Of a stretch of 64,000 nt of DNA, positions 18,253 to 25,525 are shown piece by piece (position 1 is the stretch's first letter; every line of letters starts with the position of its first letter). Location: assembly GCA_964505725.1 (NCBI GenBank), contig CAZDJK010000085.1, positions 11,798 through 75,797 of the forward strand, given 5' to 3'. The notes under the pieces were generated by a model, which did not search any database, was not told the DNA's origin, and saw only the letters and a program-made list of their open reading frames with translations. The DNA comes from CAVRJC01 sp964505725. GTDB lineage: Bacteria > Actinomycetota > Acidimicrobiia > IMCC26256 > DASPTH01. The position numbers were made by a program, and so were the translations under genes.

Positions 18253-18290
18253 CCGGTGACCCCGGCGCGCTCCTACCAGAGAGTTCGTCA

Positions 18291-18332
18291 GCGCGCTCGG
18301 AGGGATTCGAACCTCGACCTTCTGATCCGTAG
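18291..18332 (-). repeat. partial tRNA-Arg 3'-half, candidate left attachment site
   Basis: A 42-base segment matches the 3' half of the tRNA-Arg(ACG) at 43.6 kb in the same orientation: 22 identical bases over the acceptor and T-arm, a short stretch with substitutions and one missing base, then 15 identical bases ending at the 5' edge of the anticodon loop. It is no functional tRNA. The shape of the match is that of a duplicated tRNA attachment site for a tyrosine integrase. Confidence 0.75.
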
Positions 18333-18428
18333 TTCCCGGCGGACCTCCTCGATGGCCATGATGCAGAATCGCGCGCACGATCGTCGCGGGCGTCCGGAAT
18401 TCGCCGGCCGAGTGGAAGGAGGACCGCA

Positions 18429-19184
18429 GTGTACGTCGCCGAGCTGTGGCGCCATCCGGTGAAGTCGCTGCAAGGTGAGCCGCTAGACGAGGCGGTCGTC
18501 GAGGACTCAGGGTTGTCGGGTGATCGCCGGTGGGGCATCGTCGACTGCGAGACCAGCATGGTGTTGACGGCACGGCGCGTACCGTCGCTGTTACTCGCGA
18601 GCTCCCGGCTCACTGACACAGGGGTTGAACTCCTGCTCCCGGGCGGCGACGTGCTCATAGCGCCGAGCGTGCACGCGGACGATGTCTTGTCGAAGTGGAT
18701 CGGCCGCCGGGTCGCGCTCGTGCACGCCGAGTCGTTCGGCGCGGGCGTCGGCGAGTACTTCGCGGACGCGACCGATGACAACAGCACAGTCGTGTCGTGG
18801 ACGATGCCAGCGGGCCGGTTCGTCGACGCGCTTCCGCTGCTCGTCGTCACAACCGCGAGCCTGCGCCAGGGCCGGGCCCTGCACCCCGATGGCGCATGGG
18901 AGACACGCCGGTTCCGGCCCAACATCGTGGTCGACGTCGAGAACGATGGCTGGGTCGAGGACGAGTGGTGCGGACGTACGGTCCGCGTCGGCACCGCGGC
19001 GGTGCAACCGGCCGTGCCGTGCGAGCGCTGCACCATGGTGACGCGGCCGCAACCGGGCCTCGATCGCGATCTCGACGTCTTCAAGGCGCTCGCGCGTCAC
19101 CACGACGCGACCTTCGGCGTCTGGACCACCGTGCAGACGCCTGGCGTCGTGCGCGTCGGCGACGAGGTGATGCTCACGGACTGA
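18429..19184 (+). CDS. MOSC domain protein with MOSC_N barrel
   Basis: 251 residues, GTG start directly after AAGGAGG. The N-terminal beta-barrel half (VAELWRHPVKSLQGEPLDEA, LSGDRRWGIVD) and MOSC half (RRFRPNIVVDV, then VPCERCTMVTRPQ with the conserved cysteine near 200) are both present. MOSC proteins handle sulfur or molybdenum cofactor-bound ligands, as in mARC enzymes. First gene inside the candidate island. Confidence 0.85.
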   Translation: MYVAELWRHPVKSLQGEPLDEAVVEDSGLSGDRRWGIVDCETSMVLTARRVPSLLLASSRLTDTGVELLLPGGDVLIAPSVHADDVLSKWIGRRVALVHAESFGAGVGEYFADATDDNSTVVSWTMPAGRFVDALPLLVVTTASLRQGRALHPDGAWETRRFRPNIVVDVENDGWVEDEWCGRTVRVGTAAVQPAVPCERCTMVTRPQPGLDRDLDVFKALARHHDATFGVWTTVQTPGVVRVGDEVMLTD

Positions 19185-19225
19185 CGGTGCTTTCACCATG
19201 AGGGCACCACGCATGATGCCGGCGT

Positions 19226-19445
19226 CTACGCCGTACGCAAGGTCGACCCGGTCTCGAGGAAGGTCTTCAGGCTGGACAGCACGGCAGGCCACCCTTGGGA
19301 GATGGCGTGAAGGCCGGGGCTACCCGCCGCGAAGCCGTCGTGGGTGACCGTGAGCTTGACACGCCACTCCCGACGTCTTCGACGTCGAAGGACACCCTCG
19401 AGCGGGGCCCGGCCCGCCACGCGTCGGCGCCGTGGTTGAACCCCG
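19226..19445 (-). pseudogene. AHSA1/SRPBCC protein remnant
   Basis: Only the C-terminal part survives. One frame gives FNHGADAWRAGPRSRVSFDVEDV, then a one-base shift leads to WRVKLTVTHDGFAAGSPGL and ISQGWPAVLSSLKTFLETG, a typical AHSA1-family end. No N-terminal half exists upstream, where the next gene's leader begins. Truncated and frameshifted, so dead. Confidence 0.65.
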
Positions 19446-19506
19446 TTCGTCAACATTCCGACGAACCTATTGTCCGTCTCTGAGCCGTCCGACCAGGGAG
19501 CCCGGC

Positions 19507-20064
19507 ATGACGAAGATCGCAGTGATCGGCCGAGGCAATGTCGGCGGCACGCTCGGGCGAGCGTGGTCCGGCGCCGGTCACGACGTGAGGTTCGGCGGCC
19601 ATGACGACGCCACAACCGCAGCCGGCGACGCCGAGGTCGTGGTGTTCGCAGTGCCCGGGTCGGCGATGGACACCGTGGTCCCGGCGGTGGCACCCGCCCT
19701 CAGCGGGAAGGTCGTGATCGACGCCACCAACGACATGCAGGGCTTGCAGCCGAGCAGCGTGCACCGCATCACTCCCGCCGCGCCCGACGCGCTCGTGTTC
19801 CGAGCCTTCAACTCGGTCGGTTGGGAGAACATGGCCGACCCGGTGCTCGGCGGCGTGCAGGCCGACATGCTCTACTGCGGCCATGACGCCGCCGGAGCCA
19901 CCGAGGTCGTTGAGAGCCTGATCGCCGACGTCGGCTTCCGCCCGGTGCGCGTCGGCGGGCTCGACGAGCTTCCAGCGGTCGACGCGCTCCTCCACCTCTG
20001 GTTCGCGCTGGCGATCCGCGGTGGGCGCGGCCGACGCCTGGCGTTCAAGGTCCTCACCGACTAG
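19507..20064 (+). CDS. NADPH:F420 oxidoreductase-like dinucleotide-binding protein
   Basis: 185 residues with an N-terminal Rossmann motif MTKIAVIGRGNVGGTLGRAW and a following EVVVFAVPGSAM, as in F420-dependent NADP reductases and related ProC-like binders. GGGAG precedes the ATG. It may reduce F420 or NADP, supporting the F420 enzymes nearby; a general NAD(P)-binding role is the safe statement. Confidence 0.75.
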   Translation: MTKIAVIGRGNVGGTLGRAWSGAGHDVRFGGHDDATTAAGDAEVVVFAVPGSAMDTVVPAVAPALSGKVVIDATNDMQGLQPSSVHRITPAAPDALVFRAFNSVGWENMADPVLGGVQADMLYCGHDAAGATEVVESLIADVGFRPVRVGGLDELPAVDALLHLWFALAIRGGRGRRLAFKVLTD

Positions 20065-20246
20065 CGCTTGCGGGAGACCAACCGCCTCGACGCGTTTTGA
20101 CAACGTGTTCGAGTGGGGACTGGTCGTGCTGGGGCGACCTCCGATTCCCGCGCGCGCACTTGTTGCTGGAGTCGACCAACGCGCTGAGCTGCACGAACTG
20201 CTGGGCGGTCCCCGGAGTCGGTCGGGCCGCGTGCGAGGCTCGCGTC

Positions 20247-22094
20247 GTGTATTCGGTGTTGAAGCGGTTCCTGATCGGGTACCCGCTGGCGTCGGAGGCG
20301 CTGGGCGAGCAGCGCCTGCACAAGCGGGTCGCGCTCGCCGTCTTCGGGACCGACGCCATCGCGTCGACTGCGTTCGCGTCGCAGGAGATCCTCGTCGTGC
20401 TGGTGCCGGTGGCCGGGATGGCGGCGCTCGACTACCTGGTGCCGATCTCGCTGGTTGTCATCGCATTGTTGGTGATCGTGACCGCGAGCTACCGCCAGAC
20501 CTTGTACGCATACCCGAGCGGCGGTGGCTCGTACATCGTGAGCCGCGAGAACCTCGGGACGGGAACGTCGCTGGTCGCGGCGGCCGCGCTGATGGTCGAT
20601 TACACGCTGACGGTGTCGGTGTCCATCGCGGCCGGCGTCGCGGCGATCACGTCGGCGATCGCGCCGCTGCGCGGCCACGAGATCGTACTGTCTCTCGCGC
20701 TGCTCGGACTGATCGTGGTGGCAAACCTGCGCGGGGTGCGGGAGTCCGGCCGACTGTTCGCGCCACCGACGTACCTCTACATCGGCATGATGACGTTGCT
20801 GATCGGGTGGGGCCTGATCCGCGTCGCGCTCGGTGAACTCGGTCAGCTCCCTGTGAATCATCCGGCGTTGAATCACTTCACGGGTGGGCAGGCGGTGCTC
20901 GCGGGTGCGTCGTCGTTCCTGTTGCTGCGCGCGTTCTCCTCGGGCGCGGTTGCGCTGAGTGGCGTCGAGGCCATCTCGAATGGTGTACAGGCATTCCGAA
21001 AGCCGGAGTCCCGCAACGCCGCGATCACGCTGACGGCCGTGGCGACGATCCTCGGCACACTGTTCCTCGGCATCGCCGTGCTCGCGGCGCACTTGCAGCC
21101 GACCCTGAGCCCTGACCAGACGATCCTGTCGACGATGGGTCACGCCGTCTTCGGCAGCGGCCCGCTGTACTGGCTGTTGCAAGCCTCGACCGCGATGATC
21201 CTCACGCTGTCGGCGAACACGGCGTTCGCCGACTTCCCACGCCTCGCTGGCATCGTTGCTACCGACGGTTTCCTGCCGCGCCAACTCGCGAACCGTGGCG
21301 ACCGCCTTGTCTTGTCGAACGGCATTCTCCTACTCGCTCTTGCCGCCGGCACACTCCTCGTCGCGTTCAGCGGCTCTGTGAGCGCACTGGTTCCGTTGTT
21401 CGCGGTCGGACTCTTCCTCGCGTTCACGCTCTCGCAGACCGGCATGGTCGTTCACCACTGGCGCCTGCGAACCGCAGGCTGGAAGCGACGGCTCGCCATC
21501 AACGCCGTCGGGGCCGCGGCGACTGCCGTCGTCACCATCGTGGTCGTGGTGTCGAAGTTCACCGAGGGCGCCTGGGTCCCGACGGTCGTCATCCCCCTTC
21601 TGGTGTTGGTGTTCTGGTCGATCAAGCGGCACTACCGGAACGTCGACGCCGCCCTCGAGTGCCCGCCGGGCACGCCGATGCCGGAGATCGTGCACACGGT
21701 CGTCGTGCTCGTCGGTGAGCGGATCCACTCAGGCGTGTTGGAGTCGCTCGCCTACGCGAAGTCCCTCCGGCCTCACTACCTACACGCGTTACACGTCTCG
21801 TTCGATTCCGCGCAGGCAGAGCGGATGCAAGAGCGCTGGGCCATGTACGGATTCGACGTGACCCTCGACATCGTGTTGTCCCCGTACCGAGAGCTGACGC
21901 GGCCCGTCCTGCAATTCGTCGAGACGCTCGACGAGCGGTGGAGTCACGACGTCGTCACCGTCGTCGTTCCAGAGTTCGTCGTGCATCACTGGTGGGATCA
22001 GCTGTTGCACAACCAGAGCGCGCTGTTCCTCAAGGGCCGGCTGCTCTTCCGCAAGGGCACGGTTGTGACGTCCATCCCGTCACACGTCGACTGA
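20247..22094 (+). CDS. APC superfamily amino-acid permease with cytosolic tail
   Basis: 615 residues. About 12 membrane helices start near residue 30 (FGTDAIASTAFASQEIL), with the APC signature YPSGGGSYIVSRENLG. The C-terminal 130 residues are soluble (VVVLVGERIHSGVLESLAYAKSL ... VTVVVPEFVVHHWWDQLLHNQ) and look like a universal-stress-like regulatory tail, as in actinobacterial YcaM/KUP-like permeases. Start taken at GTG 20247; an upstream in-frame TTG at 20097 is less likely. Substrate may be an amino acid or potassium. Confidence 0.8.
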   Translation: MYSVLKRFLIGYPLASEALGEQRLHKRVALAVFGTDAIASTAFASQEILVVLVPVAGMAALDYLVPISLVVIALLVIVTASYRQTLYAYPSGGGSYIVSRENLGTGTSLVAAAALMVDYTLTVSVSIAAGVAAITSAIAPLRGHEIVLSLALLGLIVVANLRGVRESGRLFAPPTYLYIGMMTLLIGWGLIRVALGELGQLPVNHPALNHFTGGQAVLAGASSFLLLRAFSSGAVALSGVEAISNGVQAFRKPESRNAAITLTAVATILGTLFLGIAVLAAHLQPTLSPDQTILSTMGHAVFGSGPLYWLLQASTAMILTLSANTAFADFPRLAGIVATDGFLPRQLANRGDRLVLSNGILLLALAAGTLLVAFSGSVSALVPLFAVGLFLAFTLSQTGMVVHHWRLRTAGWKRRLAINAVGAAATAVVTIVVVVSKFTEGAWVPTVVIPLLVLVFWSIKRHYRNVDAALECPPGTPMPEIVHTVVVLVGERIHSGVLESLAYAKSLRPHYLHALHVSFDSAQAERMQERWAMYGFDVTLDIVLSPYRELTRPVLQFVETLDERWSHDVVTVVVPEFVVHHWWDQLLHNQSALFLKGRLLFRKGTVVTSIPSHVD

Positions 22095-22222
22095 CCCCCT
22101 GCACGGCACTTCGAGGGCAGCATGGCGGCAGATCGTCTTCGCGAGCGCCGCGCCGCTCAGTCCCAGCGGGAAGAACCACAAAGCGCGGACGCCGGCAGCC
22201 AGCCCGAGCATCCGAATCGTCT

Positions 22223-22899
22223 CTAGGCGGTGACGTCTCGGTGACGGAAATCGAGGATCGCGAGTGCGAGGAGGACGGCGGCGTAGGCGGTGACGAGGAG
22301 GAGTACCCGTCCGGTGGTTGCGGTCTGGGTGTCGCCGACGGAGAGCGCTTCGAGCATGATTCCGGGGAGCCAGTGTGGGGCTGCAGAGATCGAGCTCCCG
22401 AGGATGCGTCCGACGGGTACGGCCCACAAGACGACGGCGACGACCGCGATGGTGACCGAGCAGGTGAGCACACCTGCTGCGGCGCCGAAGGCCTGCCAGG
22501 CGATGCAGATGAACGGCGCTTTGCCGTACGCGGCACCCGATGCAGGTAGCCCGGCAGCACTGAACCAGTGCGTCGTCGGGACGCCGAGCGCGTGTGCGTG
22601 AGGCGCAATGTGCCGAGGGCGTAGTCGGAACCGATGGTCGCCGCGGCGAGGACGCCCACGACGGTGCCGATCAGCGATGTGCTCGCGATGAAGCCGTGGT
22701 TCGCGCCGGCGGGACGGGCGAGGGCGGACAGCGTGGTCACGAACTTCTCTTGTCCTGCCAGGTCACGACGGGAGGTGACGGCAGTCGCGAACGTCAAGAG
22801 CCCGCCGAGCACCCCGAAACCGACGAACAGCGCGCCGATCATCGCGAGCGTCTTGGGGCGACCGAAGCGGATCCACTCGGCGCGTATCGCCGGGATCAT
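22223..22899 (-). pseudogene. ABC-2 type permease, frameshifted
   Basis: The N-terminal frame starts at ATG 22899 (MIPAIRAEWIRFGRPKTLAM) and shows two helices up to DYALGTLRL. Coding then continues in another frame (GKAPFICIAWQAFGAAAG, LTCSVTIAVVAVVLWAV, to LDFRHRDVTA). The switch lies near 22530-22600. It immediately follows the truncated ATPase, so the exporter is broken in both subunits unless the base shift is a sequencing error. Confidence 0.7.
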
Positions 22900-23470
22900 G
22901 TGTCATGTCGGGTTTCGACAGGTCACGGACCAGCGTGCGCATGTCGTGGATCCCGCTGGGGTCGAGCCCGTTGGTGGGTTCGTCCAAGATCAACAGCTCC
23001 GGATCACCCAGGAGCGCAGCTGCGATACCGAAGCGCTGCTTCATTCCCATCGAGAACGTCCGATAGTGGTCACGAGCACGGTCGGCCAACCCCACCCGAT
23101 CGAGCACTGCGGGGATCTGTACGGGATCGAGGCGACCCGCGGCGGCCAGCCATTGCAGATTGTCGGAGCCGGAGAGGCCTGGGTAGAACGCGGGCGCGTC
23201 GAAGACGGCGCCCACCCACGGCAGGTACGCGACCGGGTCGTCGAGTGGGCATCCGAGCACGGTCCCGCTGCCGCCACTCGGGCGCAACAATCCCAGGATC
23301 ATCCGCAAGGTTGTGGTCTTGCCGGCCCCGTTCGGGCCGACGAAGCCCGCCACGGCGCCACGCGGCACCCGCAAATCCAGGCCGTCGACCGCGACACGGG
23401 AGCCGAACCGCTTCGACAACGAGGACAGCGCGACCGCGTTCGAGGTTCCTCGATCCGACCGCGCACCCAC
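22763..23470 (-). pseudogene. ABC transporter ATPase, C-terminally truncated
   Basis: Walker A GPNGAGKTT, signature-region FSMGMKQRFGIAAAL and Walker B LLILDEPTNGLDP are intact. Right after IHDMRTLVRDLS the sequence runs into the permease start; the H-loop and about 100 C-terminal residues are missing, and the remaining frame to 22763 is read-through over the permease. Start placed at GTG 23470. A deletion joining ATPase and permease is the simplest explanation. Confidence 0.7.
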
Positions 23471-23783
23471 CGCCTCGCCTCCTGAGACAGACGCCCCAAC
23501 CCGCCCTTTCGACCCGTCGATCCTGCGACACATCGCGCCGATCGGGTAGGGCCGGAGGGCCCGACGGGCCGAGTCCCACCGAAGCGTCTGGGGCATGGTC
23601 ATCAGGCAGCCTGGACGAACATGTGAACGGGACGTTTGGCTCTGGGCGGCGAACCGAGGATTGGGGAAGATGACCGACGATGGACAGAGATCGAGGCAGC
23701 TCAGCAGAGCGCCCTGGCCGAGTCGCGCCGCTCCGAACGGGCGTCAAGGCCACCGGCATATCAGAACGAAGGAGGAGTTGCTC

Positions 23784-24188
23784 ATGGACGACTCGCCATT
23801 TGCGGCCGTGTTCTCGAAGCTGGACGCGGTCAAAGACGCCATGTCCGTCAAACGTGCGTTCGGGGATACCTATGAGATGGACGGCATACGGGTGATCCCG
23901 GTCGCGGCAGTCCGCGGTGGCGGAGGGGGAGGCGGCGGCGTGGGGGACACTCCGGACGCAGCGGGCCAAGGCTCCGGTGCCGGGATGGGCTTCGGTCTCC
24001 ACGTCCGTCCCGTTGGCGTCTACGTCGTCAAAGACGCCACCGTGACCTGGTCGCCGGCCATGGACGTGACGCGCATCGTGCTCGGCTTCCAACTCGTCGG
24101 CATCGTCGGCATCCTGTCGATCCGCCGCGTGCTGATGCACCGCCGCCACCACCATCACCATGACCGCGGTCAGGCGGCACGGCGATGA
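23784..24188 (+). CDS. GerW (YtfJ) family spore-protein homolog
   Basis: 134 residues after GAAGGAGG. Family features: SVKRAFGDTYEMDGIRVIPVAAV, a glycine run (108 bases wide in DNA with the preceding Val-rich segment), GMGFGLHVRPVGVYVVKD, and a membrane helix near residues 98-118 ending in a His-rich tail. In Bacillus GerW/YtfJ localises to spores; actinobacterial homologs lack a defined role. The stop overlaps the DUF4177-like gene by four bases. Confidence 0.8.
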   Translation: MDDSPFAAVFSKLDAVKDAMSVKRAFGDTYEMDGIRVIPVAAVRGGGGGGGGVGDTPDAAGQGSGAGMGFGLHVRPVGVYVVKDATVTWSPAMDVTRIVLGFQLVGIVGILSIRRVLMHRRHHHHHDRGQAARR

Positions 24189-24358
24189 ACCGGTGGGAAT
24201 ACACGACGGTCGATCTTGCGAAGCCGAAGCGCGATGTCGACGAGCTCAATCGGCTCGGTTCCGAAGGTTGGGAAGCGGTCGGGCTCGTGACGACGTGGGG
24301 AGTTTCGGAGCTCCGCTTCGCGCACCCGATCGTTCTCATGAAACGCCCCCTTCCGTGA
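24185..24358 (+). CDS. small DUF4177-like protein
   Basis: 57 residues, MNRWEYTTVDL ... LNRLGSEGWEAVGLVTTWG ... IVLMKRPLP, with the DUF4177 pattern of an N-terminal strand followed by L-N-x2-G-x-E-G-W-E. The ATG overlaps the GerW stop (ATGA), so the two are translationally coupled. Too short for usual ORF cut-offs. Function unknown. Confidence 0.75.
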   Translation: MNRWEYTTVDLAKPKRDVDELNRLGSEGWEAVGLVTTWGVSELRFAHPIVLMKRPLP

Positions 24359-24537
24359 GGAATCCATGGTGCGGCAGAGCGTGGTCCTCGGAGAGGGGCG
24401 ACCCCCGGCGATGAACGCCATGATCGTGACGAGGTGAGCGCGGCGAAGCCGCTGATCGAGGGCTCGGTGAGCAGCGGGTTCGAGTCACAAGGGAACTGGT
24501 TCGTGAAGCCCCAAGTCTCGAAGACTCGGGTCCTCAC

Positions 24538-24560
24538 GGGGAGCGGAGGCCCCGCTCCTT
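24538..24560. terminator. hairpin between convergent genes
   Basis: GGAGCGG (24540-24546) pairs with CCGCTCC (24552-24558) around a five-base loop, extendable by two G-T pairs. It lies between the plus-strand GerW/DUF4177 pair and the minus-strand DUF302 gene. A T-run is weak, as is common in high-GC actinobacteria. The rest of 24359-24571 shows no gene. Confidence 0.5.
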
Positions 24561-24571
24561 CATCGCATCAG

Positions 24572-25021
24572 TTATGTATCAGGGGCAACTGCCGCGTCGC
24601 TGATCGTTTCGATTGGCTCGAAGCGCGCCTGCATCTCTTCGGAAAGATCATGACGTTCGGCAATGAATGAAGGCGAGTTGTAGCTCACCCAAACGGATCC
24701 AATCGCGTCCTCCCATACGAGCAGCTTGAGGGGGAGGTCGATGGCTGCGAGCGGTACTGCGACCATCACCGGTGTACCGGCCATTGGACTTCCGAAAATG
24801 ACGAGCTTGGTGTCCGGCATCGTCAGTCCCACGCGTTTGGCTTCACCGCTGTGATCGATGACCGCGAAGAGCGTCAACCCCTTGTCCTCGATGAGTCGCT
24901 GGAGGCGACTGACCGTCGCTGCTACGGAGCGCGGACTTGGCTTCGTAACGACGCCTTCGGATGCGTGCGGTTGCTGAGAGGCCACGTCGGTCAGCTTCGC
25001 ACTTGCGGCCCGACACGCCAC
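24572..25021 (-). CDS. DUF302 family protein
   Basis: 149 residues. The DUF302 core is plain: TVSRLQRLIEDKGLTLFAVIDHSGEAKRVGL, then TKLVIFGSPMAGTPVM and LPLKLLVWED. The N-terminus is uncertain: the frame opens with a GTG at 25021 inside the junction with the upstream truncated SnoaL gene, so some 5' sequence may be lost. Function unknown; members bind small ligands or haem-like molecules in some cases. Confidence 0.75.
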   Translation of the reverse strand: MACRAASAKLTDVASQQPHASEGVVTKPSPRSVAATVSRLQRLIEDKGLTLFAVIDHSGEAKRVGLTMPDTKLVIFGSPMAGTPVMVAVPLAAIDLPLKLLVWEDAIGSVWVSYNSPSFIAERHDLSEEMQARFEPIETISDAAVAPDT

Positions 25022-25421
25022 TGCGCGGGCTTCGACGGCACTGTTCCCCGCCCGTCCCGTCGACGACCTTGCCGTCGCGCAGCTTCATGAACCAAGCGTA
25101 GGAGTTCTCGTACGGCAGGCCGTCGGTGGCGACCCCCCGACCGTCCCAAACCACGATGACGGTGTCGTCGTCAGCATGCACCGATCGGATGCGCGTCGGG
25201 CGAAATGGCTCCGAATCCGTGAAACGGGCACCGAAGGGGACCAGAACCTGGTTGATGAACTCAGCCGGGTTCTTGTACTCGCGCGACGCCAGCGAGTGTC
25301 CCTCGAATCGCCAGACCATTTCATCCGCAAACACCTCCGTGATGGGGGCAGTCCCCTCACGCCAGGCGTCGAAGGCGTCGCGAATGATCTGTCGATTCAC
25401 CGCGCTCTCCCCGTTCGTCAC
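24843..25421 (-). pseudogene. SnoaL-like protein, 3' end lost
   Basis: GTG at 25421 follows AAGGAG. About 110 residues fit the NTF2/SnoaL family (NRQIIRDAFDAWREGTAPI, DEMVWRFEGHS, TVIVVWDGRGVATDGLPYENSYAWFMKLRDGKVVDGT). After that the reading frame runs antisense-like through the DUF302 gene in another phase (Arg/Ser-rich), replacing the usual short C-terminal helix. A deletion fused the two genes; activity may be lost. Confidence 0.6.
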
Positions 25422-25525
25422 AGCGACCGCTCCTTTCCGAACGACCACACACCCACAGAGTGCCCTGATAGAGGATCGGATGCACGCGCTGGGATCCACG
25501 AGTCTCGGCTGTAGATGCGCGGCGG

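Noticed and set aside
24100..24188. His-rich tail of the GerW homolog as a metal sensor
   Set aside because: Short low-complexity tail after the last helix; no support for specific binding.
24460..24540. tRNA-like ggttcgagtc loop
   Set aside because: Only a T-loop-like string; no acceptor, D-arm or anticodon stem can be paired.
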